DNA of 36,401 bases from Salinivirgaceae bacterium. GTDB lineage: Bacteria > Bacteroidota > Bacteroidia > Bacteroidales > SZUA-534. The stretch spans positions 1 through 36,401 of the forward strand of contig JAUXEM010000012.1 in assembly GCA_030620515.1 (NCBI GenBank), in the 5' to 3' direction. The position numbers and the translations under genes are program-made. Of the stretch, positions 8,885 through 17,705 are shown piece by piece (positions within the stretch are counted from its first letter, which is position 1; each line of letters starts with the position of its first letter). The notes under the pieces are model-generated. The model did not search any database. It saw nothing but the letters and a program-made list of their open reading frames with translations, and was not told the DNA's origin.

Positions 8885-10261
8885 TTAATAAACGTTTGAT
8901 TTTGTGCCATTATTGGTAGGCCCCATATATGTTCTAACACATCTAAATCCAATGTAGGCTTTGGCAGAATCTTGATACTCATAGGTTCGAGTTCCATTCT
9001 GCAAGTAAAATGCTATGTCTTTCCAAGATCCTCCACGTATTACTTTTCTTTTTAATGATGGTGGATCATCAGGTAAAGCATGAAACATATATTGAGGACT
9101 CATGTCATGAGTAAATGAATAAGCACTTTCATCAAAAGCATTTGCTGTCCATTCTGAAACATTTCCAGCCATATCATACAATCCGTAATCATTTGGTTCA
9201 TAAATACCAACTTCAACAGTTTTTAAACCACCATCACTAGCATAATTTCCCCTTAATGGTTTAAAATTTGCCAAGAAACAACCTAAATCATTTCTAGTAT
9301 ATGGACCACCCCATGGGTAAACTGCAAGGTCGAGTCCGCCTCGAGCTGCGTATTCCCATTCTCCTTCCATTGGAAGTCTATAATCTTGAACAAATGTTTC
9401 TCCTTGAGATCTTAAAAACGAATTCATATAAGTGGTTCTCCAAATACTAAAAGCACTTGCTTGTTTCCAAGTAACTCCTACTACAGGATAATTGTCATAA
9501 GCTGCATGCCAAAAATACATATTTGCCATAGGCTCGTTATATGAGTATGAAAAGTCACCTATCCAACAAAGAGTATCGGGATAAACATTAACCATGTCTC
9601 TCATTATGTATGAAGATCTATCCTTTAAAGGCACTCTTTTTCCTTCAAGATTATAAATATCTCCATCATATTGTCCTGTTTTGTAATTATAACTTCTCCT
9701 TGTTTCGTTATCAAAAGTCGATTTCCTTGCTGCTTGGCGATAATCTACCCAAAAATACTCGAAATTAAGTTTTCGCGGGTCTATTGTTTTCATTCTATAA
9801 AAACGCTCATGTTCCGGATAATATAAATCTTGAAGAATTTCGTTCTCCTCTTCACCGTTCCATACAATTTCCATATCCCAATTAATGAATGGAGGATCAA
9901 TTTCCTCTCCATAAATATCTTCCGAAATGAAAAATTCATCTATTTGCTCTCCCAGCAAACGATAAGCAAGCGAATCACGAACCCAATGAACAAACTGTCT
10001 GTACTCGTTATTGGTAATTTCTGTCTCATCCATCCAAAACGAAGGAACAGAAACATTTTTTGATTGGGCTGTGTTTGCCCAAGGCACATCTTGATAACTT
10101 GGACCCATTCTATAACTTCCTTCAGGTACTTGAATCATACCGTAGGGTGGTGGGCTAAACCAAGGAGCTCTATCTTGAACACCGGTTAATTCCCCGTTAT
10201 TATAACTTGAACAACTTGTAAGTAATAAAATAACTATACTGAAAAATGCTAGTTTCTTCAT
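8885..10261 (-). CDS. gldK: Type IX secretion lipoprotein GldK (PorK), FGE/SUMF1-like fold
   Basis: A 458-residue lipoprotein with a signal peptide and lipobox LLTSC (Cys17), so it is lipidated and outer-membrane associated. The rest has a formylglycine-generating-enzyme-like (SUMF1) fold: PEGSYRMG near residue 47, WMDETEITNNEYRQFV, the long central insertion typical of GldK, GVTWKQASAFSIWR, RLPMEGEWEYAARGG, YDMAGNVSEWTAN and RGGSWKD toward the end. In GldK this fold is structural: it forms the periplasmic ring with GldN rather than acting as an enzyme. It is the first gene of the gldK-L-M-N run and lies 56 nt downstream of the PorP/SprF-like gene. Confidence 0.95.
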   Translation of the reverse strand: MKKLAFFSIVILLLTSCSSYNNGELTGVQDRAPWFSPPPYGMIQVPEGSYRMGPSYQDVPWANTAQSKNVSVPSFWMDETEITNNEYRQFVHWVRDSLAYRLLGEQIDEFFISEDIYGEEIDPPFINWDMEIVWNGEEENEILQDLYYPEHERFYRMKTIDPRKLNFEYFWVDYRQAARKSTFDNETRRSYNYKTGQYDGDIYNLEGKRVPLKDRSSYIMRDMVNVYPDTLCWIGDFSYSYNEPMANMYFWHAAYDNYPVVGVTWKQASAFSIWRTTYMNSFLRSQGETFVQDYRLPMEGEWEYAARGGLDLAVYPWGGPYTRNDLGCFLANFKPLRGNYASDGGLKTVEVGIYEPNDYGLYDMAGNVSEWTANAFDESAYSFTHDMSPQYMFHALPDDPPSLKRKVIRGGSWKDIAFYLQNGTRTYEYQDSAKAYIGFRCVRTYMGPTNNGTKSNVY

Positions 10262-10317
10262 AGTTTGTGCGAATATTTAAGAATATAAAAATGAACAAAA
10301 TAAATTAAAAAAGCAAA

Positions 10318-11256
10318 TTAAAGAAACCGAACGCTCTTATACTTTCGATTATCTTTATCAATATCGAGGCTAAATGAATAGCCTAACATAAATTCTAATG
10401 AACCACTACTCACCTTTGCCATACGAGAAGTGCTTATATCATATGCAACAGCAACCTCAATGCCACTGGGCAAATCAATTCCTGCTAATACTGTAACAGC
10501 ATCAAAATACCTATAGCCCAAACCTCCAAAAAATCGTTTATTATAAGTAACTATTCCGGTTGCGCTAAAAGTTGTATTCGAAAAATCAGATCCAATAGCT
10601 ACTGATGGTTTAAAAGAATACATTGGATTAGCTAACTGGTATTCATACCCAGTTGCCAAATATATTTGCCTTCCAATATATGAGTATCCGTCCGATTTTT
10701 TATATTTCATTTTTGAGTTAGCTAAATTTCGTCCTGAAATACTTAAGTATAAGTTATCTGACCGGTAAAATAAACCAAAATTAAAATCTAAAACTATTGG
10801 CTCTTCACTAATGTCAGGTATGGTTTGATCCATGGAGGCTTCCATTTCAGAAGGACTCCATATGCCATTTAAACCTGTACTTATCAAATTTAAACCTATA
10901 CCTATTCCCAAATCTCCTTGTATTAAATTTCTCCTGTATGCATACGAAAGATTTAGTCCAGTGTTACTATAATTACCAATATTATCGGTAATTATTGATA
11001 ACCCAGCACCATGACGCTGGCTAAAAAGGTTAAAAGGAGCATCTACATTAAAAAATGTTGATGTTGGACTACCTTCAAAACTTTTCAATCGTTGCTGATT
11101 TAAAATTTTCGCTTCAATTTCATTGCCATCGCCAGCATAACCAGGATTATAGTACATCTGATTAAACATATACAAGCTTACAAATGGGTCATTTTGCCCA
11201 AATGAAAAAATGGAAAATCCACCCAATATGATTAATAATGTTGCTTTTTTAAACAT
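10318..11256 (-). CDS. PorP/SprF family type IX secretion outer-membrane protein
   Basis: A 312-residue beta-barrel-type protein with a signal peptide (MFKKATLLIILGGFSIFSFG-Q). The family opening is clear: Q-N-D-P-F-V-S-L-Y-M-F-N-Q-M-Y-Y-N-P-G-Y-A-G, where the YNPGYAG block is diagnostic of PorP/SprF. Alternating hydrophobic strands and a closing FMLGYSFSLD strand fit an outer-membrane barrel. PorP is a core T9SS component and is encoded next to porK-L-M-N in Porphyromonas; SprF paralogues assist secretion of specific cargo. Position directly upstream of gldK favours the core PorP role, but the family has many paralogues, so no symbol is given. Confidence 0.9.
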   Translation of the reverse strand: MFKKATLLIILGGFSIFSFGQNDPFVSLYMFNQMYYNPGYAGDGNEIEAKILNQQRLKSFEGSPTSTFFNVDAPFNLFSQRHGAGLSIITDNIGNYSNTGLNLSYAYRRNLIQGDLGIGIGLNLISTGLNGIWSPSEMEASMDQTIPDISEEPIVLDFNFGLFYRSDNLYLSISGRNLANSKMKYKKSDGYSYIGRQIYLATGYEYQLANPMYSFKPSVAIGSDFSNTTFSATGIVTYNKRFFGGLGYRYFDAVTVLAGIDLPSGIEVAVAYDISTSRMAKVSSGSLEFMLGYSFSLDIDKDNRKYKSVRFL

Positions 11257-11391
11257 TAATTTAATGTAGTTCTAGTTATATTTGGTATTAATTGGTAAAT
11301 TAAGTAAAAAATAAATAGTGAAACAAGTTTTAATCACTATTTGAAATTTAATAACGGAAAGATAGTAAACTTAGTGCTTACAATGAAACTT

Positions 11392-12528
11392 TTATTTCAT
11401 TGTGTTACTAATTCGTTTCCAAATACGCTCTGGAATTTCTTTCATGCAAACGGCTTTGTAATCTGCTTCAGAGCAAGATACAACCTCTTTTGTCAATATA
11501 TTCCCAGGTAATTCTATCCAAAATCTATTATTGCTCTCGTTTTGATAAAAAACAAGTTCATCATCTAATTTATCTATTTTAACAAATATTTTCTTGTATT
11601 CACTCAGGTTTTGCAAAGGATAATCACCTTTACGTTCGGAAAAACCTTGGAGTAGATGCCATATAAGCTGTGCCATTAAATGGGCACTCTGTTCCTTATC
11701 ATCTTCACCAGAATTAATTTCGGAAGCGGAAAAAACCTTTATTTTATCACTTAATCCGGCAATATTTGCGAGTTGGCAGGCTTCTTCGGCATACAAGCCA
11801 TTAGGGCTTTTAAAGCCTGATGCTGGCGAATCAGATTGTCGGATTGAAGAAAAATCAAATGAAACAAAATCTGAATCTCTTAAAACCGGTTCAATTAGAT
11901 TAAAATTATTTCTAATGGTACCTAATCTATACAGATTAAAGCCCGATTCTTTTAAAACACGAAGTTTATGCTGAGTTGTAAAATAGGTTTGATATCCTAA
12001 AATTGATTTAATAATCTTTCTTTCATTAATTATCGATTTATGATTTAAATACGATTTTGAATGAAAGTCATCATCTTCAGCAAAATCAATTAAAGCATCG
12101 ATAAAAGTAATTTCAGGAGAGCTTATGTTCTGATTAAGCGCTTCAATAATTGAAATGGACAATTCTTGAGTTCCGCCAAAAAAAACTGGTATTATACCAT
12201 TTTTAATCAGATATAAGACAAGTTCTTTAATGCAAGCATAAGTGTCAGCTACTGTGTTACCCGTTTTAACATCTCCTAAATCAATAATTTTTAAATTGCT
12301 AAAATCAGCTAACTGATACAAGTAATTCCTAACTGCTTTTGTATTAAAACTTTGCATTGCAGGAAAACTATTTCTTGTTTCAGTCAAGCCAACAAGCGCT
12401 ATTTGGAAACCTTCTAGGCATTTATGTTTAATGTCTTGTTCAGTACTGTATCCTATTTGCCCAATAAAAAACTTATTTTTATTAAGCCCCGAGTCATCAA
12501 TATTGCTTAAGTAATCTTGAATATTCAT
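11392..12528 (-). CDS. Arginase/formimidoylglutamase-fold protein with degenerate metal site
   Basis: A 378-residue protein of the ureohydrolase (arginase, agmatinase, formimidoylglutamase) superfamily, aligned by its motif blocks. The GGDHS block reads GGTQE (118-122), the DAHxD block reads DALID (144-148), and the SxDxDxxDP block reads SFDFSSIRQ (224-232), followed by a recognisable SPASGFKSPNGLYAEEA loop (about 233-250) and FSASEIN (266-272). Relative to arginase, two metal-binding His and one Asp are replaced (Gln, Leu, Ser), so a binuclear Mn site and hydrolysis are unlikely. Homologues next to topA are usually labelled formimidoylglutamase, a label the residues here do not support. It starts 3 nt after topA and ends 135 nt before the PorP-like gene. 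Inferred role: structural or regulatory, unknown. Confidence 0.8.
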   Translation of the reverse strand: MNIQDYLSNIDDSGLNKNKFFIGQIGYSTEQDIKHKCLEGFQIALVGLTETRNSFPAMQSFNTKAVRNYLYQLADFSNLKIIDLGDVKTGNTVADTYACIKELVLYLIKNGIIPVFFGGTQELSISIIEALNQNISSPEITFIDALIDFAEDDDFHSKSYLNHKSIINERKIIKSILGYQTYFTTQHKLRVLKESGFNLYRLGTIRNNFNLIEPVLRDSDFVSFDFSSIRQSDSPASGFKSPNGLYAEEACQLANIAGLSDKIKVFSASEINSGEDDKEQSAHLMAQLIWHLLQGFSERKGDYPLQNLSEYKKIFVKIDKLDDELVFYQNESNNRFWIELPGNILTKEVVSCSEADYKAVCMKEIPERIWKRISNTMK

Positions 12529-12531
12529 ACA

Positions 12532-14865
12532 TTACTTTTTACTTTTTGCCTTAGATGCTTTAGGTGGTGCATTCTTAATTAATTCTTTACATTCATCAAG
12601 AGTAAGCTTTGATGCATCCTGACTTTTTGGGATCCTAAAATTTTTCTTGTTAAAAGTAATGTATGGACCGTAACGCCCATTTAGAACCTGAATTTCACCC
12701 TTTTTATCTTCAAATATACTAATCACCTTATTCTTCTCAATCTCTCTTTTCTCAATAATTAGCTCTATAGCTCTATCTATTTCAATTTTATACGGATCAT
12801 CAATATCCTTTTTAAGAGAATAAAATTTTGCATCATGCCTAACATATGGACCAAAACGACCAATTGCCGCAACAACTTTTTTGTCTTCAAACATACCAAC
12901 ATCTCTTGGTAATTTAAATAATTCAAGAGCCTCTTCTAAGGTTATTGTTTCCAGATGCTGGTCTCTTCGTAAGCCTGCAAATTTAGGTTTCTCTTCATCT
13001 TTATTATCGCCAACATTATCGCCAATTTGCGCCATTGGACCATAGCGCCCAATCTTAACAAGAATTGGCTTACCTGTTTTAGGATCCTCTCCTAATATTC
13101 TTTCTCCACTTTTTCGTCCAGCAATTTCAAGAGCAGCATCAATACTTTTATGGAAAGGATTGTAAAAACGATCTATCATTTTAGTCCATTCTTTATTTCC
13201 ATCAGCAATATCGTCGAATTCTTTCTCAACCTCTGCAGTAAAATTAAAATCTAATATTTTAGGGAACTGCTCTAATAAATAATCGGTTACAACCATGCCA
13301 ATATCAGTTGGGAACATCTTGCTTTTTTCGTTTCCGGCTATTTCAACCTTATCAAGTGTTTCAATCTTATCGTTTGCTAATGTAATTTGCTTATACCCTC
13401 TCTCTTTTCCTGGTCTATCTTCTTTTATTGCATATTGCCTATTCTGAATTGTTGAAATTGTTGGTGCATATGTAGATGGACGCCCAATACCAAGCTCCTC
13501 TAACTTACGTACCAAGCTAGCTTCAGTAAAACGAGCTGAATGTTTGGTAAAGCGTTGTGTTGCAACAATTGAGTCGTAGTTTAACGGTTCATCTGCTGTT
13601 AGTTTCGGTAATAATCCTTCTTGTTCTGCATCCTCTTCATCATCTGTTGATTCCATATATACTTTTAGGAATCCATCAAATTTTATCATTTCGCCTTGTG
13701 CCGTGAATTTATGCTTGCTTTCTGACACATCAATGCTAATTGTTGTTTTCTCCAACTGAGCATCGCTCATTTGCGAGGCAATGGTTCTTTTCCAGATTAA
13801 TTCGTAGAGTTTTTTCTCGCCGGCGTTTCCAGCTACGGTTGATTTATTTAAATAGGTAGGTCTAATGGCTTCGTGAGCTTCTTGCGCACCTTTTGCTTTT
13901 GTTTTATATTTTCGAACTTTAAGGTATTCTTTGCCGTATTCATTTTCAATCTCAGCAGATGCCGCAGCTACTGCAGAATCAGCAAGATTGACAGAATCTG
14001 TTCTCATATATGTTATTTTTCCTGCCTCATATAATTTTTGAGCTAAAGTCATGGTTTGCGATACTGAGAAACCAAATTTCCGACTTGCCTCTTGTTGCAA
14101 TGTAGAGGTTGTAAATGGAGCAGCAGGAGTTCTTTTAGCCGGTTTCTTACTAATGTCGCTTACCTTAAAATCGGCATTTTTACACACAGCTAAAAAATTA
14201 TCAGCGTCATTGAGTGCTTTAAAGCGGGTATTTAATTCTGCTTTTAATTCCGTGTTATTTGATGAAGGTATCTTAAAATTACCTAATACTCGATAATTTG
14301 TTTCTGGCTTAAATTTTATTATTTCTCGTTCTCGTTCCACCAATAAGCGAACTGCCACTGACTGTACACGCCCTGCAGATAATGATGGCTTAACCTTTTT
14401 CCACAATACCGGCGATAGTTCAAATCCAACTAAACGATCAAGGATTCTTCTAGCTTGCTGTGCATCAACTAAACTTTGATCAATCTCTCTTGGATTATCA
14501 ATTGCCTTTAATATGGCTTCTTTTGTAATCTCATGAAAAACAATTCGTTTTGTTTTTTTAGGATCAAGTTTAAGCACTTCGCAAAGGTGCCAAGCGATAG
14601 CCTCTCCTTCGCGGTCCTCATCGGACGCTAGCCATACTATATCTGCTTTTTTAGCAAGTTTTTTTAATTCGGCAACTACTTTTTTCTTATCAGCTGACAC
14701 TTCATAGTTTGGAGTAAAGTTATTTTTAATGTCTATTCCAAAATCTTTTTTCGCTAAATCACGAATATGTCCAAAACTAGAAGTAACCGTATACCCCTCC
14801 CCTAAAAACTTCTCAATTGTTTTCGCCTTAGCTGGCGACTCGACGATAACTAAATTCTCTTGCAT
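12532..14865 (-). CDS. topA: DNA topoisomerase I
   Basis: A 777-residue type IA topoisomerase that relaxes negative supercoils. The Toprim domain carries LVIVESPAKA with Glu9 and the acidic SDEDREGE block (81-88, Asp82 and Asp84). SAGRVQSVAVRLL is at 163-175 and the catalytic Tyr286 lies in ITYMRTDS. The C-terminal part has no tetracysteine zinc ribbons. Instead it has at least three repeats of the type GRYGP/GRFGPYV (about residues 610-755), as is usual in Bacteroidota TopA, and a Lys-rich tail. It heads the minus-strand block, has its own promoter candidate at 14896-14927, and is followed after 3 nt by the arginase-fold gene. Confidence 0.97.
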   Translation of the reverse strand: MQENLVIVESPAKAKTIEKFLGEGYTVTSSFGHIRDLAKKDFGIDIKNNFTPNYEVSADKKKVVAELKKLAKKADIVWLASDEDREGEAIAWHLCEVLKLDPKKTKRIVFHEITKEAILKAIDNPREIDQSLVDAQQARRILDRLVGFELSPVLWKKVKPSLSAGRVQSVAVRLLVEREREIIKFKPETNYRVLGNFKIPSSNNTELKAELNTRFKALNDADNFLAVCKNADFKVSDISKKPAKRTPAAPFTTSTLQQEASRKFGFSVSQTMTLAQKLYEAGKITYMRTDSVNLADSAVAAASAEIENEYGKEYLKVRKYKTKAKGAQEAHEAIRPTYLNKSTVAGNAGEKKLYELIWKRTIASQMSDAQLEKTTISIDVSESKHKFTAQGEMIKFDGFLKVYMESTDDEEDAEQEGLLPKLTADEPLNYDSIVATQRFTKHSARFTEASLVRKLEELGIGRPSTYAPTISTIQNRQYAIKEDRPGKERGYKQITLANDKIETLDKVEIAGNEKSKMFPTDIGMVVTDYLLEQFPKILDFNFTAEVEKEFDDIADGNKEWTKMIDRFYNPFHKSIDAALEIAGRKSGERILGEDPKTGKPILVKIGRYGPMAQIGDNVGDNKDEEKPKFAGLRRDQHLETITLEEALELFKLPRDVGMFEDKKVVAAIGRFGPYVRHDAKFYSLKKDIDDPYKIEIDRAIELIIEKREIEKNKVISIFEDKKGEIQVLNGRYGPYITFNKKNFRIPKSQDASKLTLDECKELIKNAPPKASKAKSKK

Positions 14866-14895
14866 CTATGTCCGTTTTTTTCATGAAAATTCACG

Positions 14896-14927
14896 CAAAT
14901 TAAATCATTTACTACAACAACTTCAAA
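14896..14927 (-). promoter_or_regulatory. Candidate Bacteroidota promoter for topA
   Basis: Read on the minus strand: TTTG (14927-14924), a 20-nt spacer, then TTAATTTG (14903-14896), which is one base off the -7 consensus TAnnTTTG. The -7 box ends 31 nt before the topA start codon. It could drive the whole topA / arginase-fold unit. Confidence 0.5.
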
Positions 14928-15097
14928 TAAATTTGTACTCAATAAATAATTTATCTGCTAAAAACACGTATAAGTTACGTATTGTTTTAAATAGAGTTAC
15001 ATTGTTCTAAAAAACAAATTTAAGTATAAGTATCATAATAAATTAGTATAGGTTTACTACTTTTACCCCAATCATATAAAAATAAAGCTGAAATCTT

Positions 15098-17422
15098 ATG
15101 AACCTTAATTTATCTAAAAAAACAATTCTTGGATGGTCAATTATCATATTGCCTTTGTTTCTAGTAATTATTCTATTTTATAATATTTCAGTAGGTAATT
15201 TAGGATTCATGCCAACATTTGAACAGCTTGAAAATCCTAAAAGTGCATTAGCATCCCAGATTTATACAGAAGATAGTCATTCATTATTGCCATTTTTCTA
15301 TCAAGCCAACCGTTCTCGTACAGAATATCACGAACTTTCACCATATTTGGTAGATGCCTTAGTTTCAACTGAAGATAAAAGGTACTATAAACACTCGGGT
15401 ATTGATTTTCGCGGGCTTGCTCGAGTTTTAGTAAAGACCATTTTAAGTGGGGATAAAAATGCGGGAGGTGGTAGTACAATATCGCAGCAATTGGCAAAAA
15501 TGCTTTTCCCACGAGAATATTTTAACAATTCATTACAAATAGCAAATAGAAAATTTAGAGAGTGGGTTATTGCGGTTAAGCTTGAAAAAAGCTATACCAA
15601 AGAAGAAATAATGGCAATGTATTTTAATCAATACGATTTTTTGAATCTTGCTGTTGGAATAAAATCAGCAGCAAAAGTTTATTTCAATTGTAATCCAAAT
15701 GAATTAAATATTGAACAATCGGCCATGTTAGTTGGAATGGCAAAAAATTCGTCGCTCTTTAATCCATTACGACGCCCAGACACAACATTTCACAGAAGAA
15801 ATGTTGTTTTGCACCAAATGTTAAGAAATAATAAAATTTCGCAAAGCGATTTCGATTCTCTAAAAATGATTCCTCTGGAGCTAGATTATCAGAAAGTAGA
15901 TCATAAAATTGGACCTGCTACATATTTTAGAATGTTTTTGCAAAAAACACTAACGGCAAAAGAACCTAACGCTGAATCAAGCAAATATGATGAGTGGAAT
16001 ACCAATCCTCTTTATGGTTGGTGTAATAAAAACTTTAAACCTGATGGAAACCCTTATTCGCTTTACGAGGATGGTTTAAAAATTTATACAACTATTAATT
16101 ATAAAATGCAGGTATTTGCTGAAGAAGCAGTATATGCACATTTAAAAAATAGCTTGCAAGTTGCATTTGATAGAGAAAAGAAATATCAAAAAACAGCCCC
16201 ATTTACTAAAGACCTTAATGAAGATCAAGTTAAAAATATTATGATGCTTGGCATGAAAAGGAGTGAAAGGTATAGAGTGCTTAAAAAGCAAAAAATAGAT
16301 GCTGACTCTATACTTGAAAATTTCAACACTAAAACCGAAATGACTGTATTTACTTGGAGTGGTGAGGTTGATACCGTACTTACACCTATGGATTCGATTC
16401 GCTATTATAAACACTTTTTACTTTCGGGTTTAATGTCGATGGATCCACAAACCGGCTTTGTTAAGGCATACGTTGGTGGAATAAATTACAAGCATTTTCA
16501 GTATGACCATGTTACCCAAGCAAAACGCCAGATTGGCTCTACTTTTAAACCATTTCTATATACATTAGCAATGCAAGATGGTTTCTCTCCTTGCTACCAA
16601 ATACCAAATGTGCCTGTAACCATATTGCTTGACAATGGCGATACTTGGACTCCTAAAAGCGGCAGTAATACAGAATGGGAAAGACATATGATCTCATTAA
16701 GATTTGGTTTACGCCATTCCTTAAATAATGCATCTGCCTGGTTAATGAAACAATTTGGACCTGCCGAAGTAATAAATATTGCTAGAAGTATGGGCGTGAA
16801 AAGCTTTATTCCACAAGTTCCCTCTATTTGCTTAGGTGTTGCCGATTTATCGTTATGCGAAATGGTTGGTGCTTATTCTACTTTTGCAAACAAAGGGGTT
16901 TATACTCAACCAATATTTGTTACACGTATTGAAGATAAGAATGGAAACTTATTAGCAAGTTTTCAGCCTACTAAAAAAGAAGCCATTAGTGAGAAAACTG
17001 CATTTTTAATGTTAGAATTATTGAAAGGTGTTTATCGACAAGGCACAGCAGTTCGTTTGCGATCAGAGAATCATCCATATAAAATTCATGCTGAAATTGC
17101 TGCTAAAACAGGAACCACTCAAAATCAATCGGATGGTTGGTTTATGGGGGTAACACCAAATTTAGTTACAGGCGTTTGGACAGGTGCTGAAGACCGAGCT
17201 ACACACTTCGATGGAATATACTACGGACAAGGGGCTAATATGGCGTTACCTATTTGGGGGCTTTACATGAACAAAGTGTACAATGATAGTACACTGAATA
17301 TTTATAAATCGGATAAATTTGAAAGACCTTCTGGTTTTAATAAAGTATTTAATTGTATTGATTTATCTGGTCAACACAATAGAAACGAATTTGAAGAAGA
17401 GAATAATGAGTTTGGGATGTAA
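15098..17422 (+). CDS. Class A penicillin-binding protein (PBP1A type)
   Basis: A 774-residue bifunctional peptidoglycan synthase anchored in the inner membrane by one helix (about residues 11-29). The GT51 glycosyltransferase domain has the catalytic Glu92 in STEDKRYYKHSGID (90-103) and GGSTISQQLAKML (124-136). The transpeptidase domain has the acyl-acceptor Ser481 in STFK (481-484), SLN (541-543) and KTGT (670-673). It polymerises lipid II and cross-links stem peptides. An insertion rich in charged residues (about 355-435) separates the two domains. It stands alone on the plus strand, divergent from topA and convergent with radA. The genes are complete and have family-typical length. Confidence 0.95.
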   Translation: MNLNLSKKTILGWSIIILPLFLVIILFYNISVGNLGFMPTFEQLENPKSALASQIYTEDSHSLLPFFYQANRSRTEYHELSPYLVDALVSTEDKRYYKHSGIDFRGLARVLVKTILSGDKNAGGGSTISQQLAKMLFPREYFNNSLQIANRKFREWVIAVKLEKSYTKEEIMAMYFNQYDFLNLAVGIKSAAKVYFNCNPNELNIEQSAMLVGMAKNSSLFNPLRRPDTTFHRRNVVLHQMLRNNKISQSDFDSLKMIPLELDYQKVDHKIGPATYFRMFLQKTLTAKEPNAESSKYDEWNTNPLYGWCNKNFKPDGNPYSLYEDGLKIYTTINYKMQVFAEEAVYAHLKNSLQVAFDREKKYQKTAPFTKDLNEDQVKNIMMLGMKRSERYRVLKKQKIDADSILENFNTKTEMTVFTWSGEVDTVLTPMDSIRYYKHFLLSGLMSMDPQTGFVKAYVGGINYKHFQYDHVTQAKRQIGSTFKPFLYTLAMQDGFSPCYQIPNVPVTILLDNGDTWTPKSGSNTEWERHMISLRFGLRHSLNNASAWLMKQFGPAEVINIARSMGVKSFIPQVPSICLGVADLSLCEMVGAYSTFANKGVYTQPIFVTRIEDKNGNLLASFQPTKKEAISEKTAFLMLELLKGVYRQGTAVRLRSENHPYKIHAEIAAKTGTTQNQSDGWFMGVTPNLVTGVWTGAEDRATHFDGIYYGQGANMALPIWGLYMNKVYNDSTLNIYKSDKFERPSGFNKVFNCIDLSGQHNRNEFEEENNEFGM

Positions 17423-17433
17423 AACTACTTAGA

Positions 17434-17457
17434 GTTAGACTATAAAGTCTGACTTTT
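17434..17457 (+). terminator. Rho-independent terminator after the PBP gene
   Basis: An 8-bp stem, GTTAGACT (17434-17441) with AGTCTGAC (17446-17453), contains one G-U pair and a 4-nt loop, and is followed by TTTT. It starts 12 nt after the PBP stop codon and reads in its direction. Confidence 0.7.
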
Positions 17458-17491
17458 GCGTTGTTTCTCAAAAACACAAATCCTCAAATAC

Positions 17492-17615
17492 ACTAGTGTC
17501 ATGTCAAGTGTACCTTGGTGGGCATAGCAGTCAAGCTAACAAAAGGTTTACGCCCTTACAGGCAAAAGCTATAATATAAACTTCTTAACTTGACGGATAT
17601 GCCATGGTAAGTCAG
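17492..17615. repeat. Imperfect inverted repeat, MITE/REP-like
   Basis: In the gap between two convergent genes, GGCATAGCAGTCAAGCTAA (17521-17539) is matched in inverted orientation by 17585-17603, with 16 of 19 positions identical and a 45-nt spacer. A weaker match (TACC) continues outward. The left flank contains the palindrome ACACTAGTGT (17490-17499) and a GTCATGTCAAGT stretch resembling the end of the element at 29270-29435. The base composition is richer in G and C than the neighbouring intergenic DNA. No open frame is present. Exact borders are a guess. Confidence 0.45.
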
Positions 17616-17705
17616 ATTCCTTCACTGCGCCTGCCTGCCCCACAACTTCATTCAAGAGGGTTTAAATTCAAACTTTATAGCTCATTTTAATTTTATGGAC
17701 AGGCT

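Noticed and set aside
11257-11391. Promoter before the PorP-like gene (TATCTTTC on the minus strand)
   Set aside because: The -7 box has a mismatch at the last base and the nearest TTG is only 16 nt away, so it is too weak to list.
15237-15512. Minus-strand frame of 91 codons inside the PBP gene
   Set aside because: It is opposite the conserved GT51 domain and has no family features.
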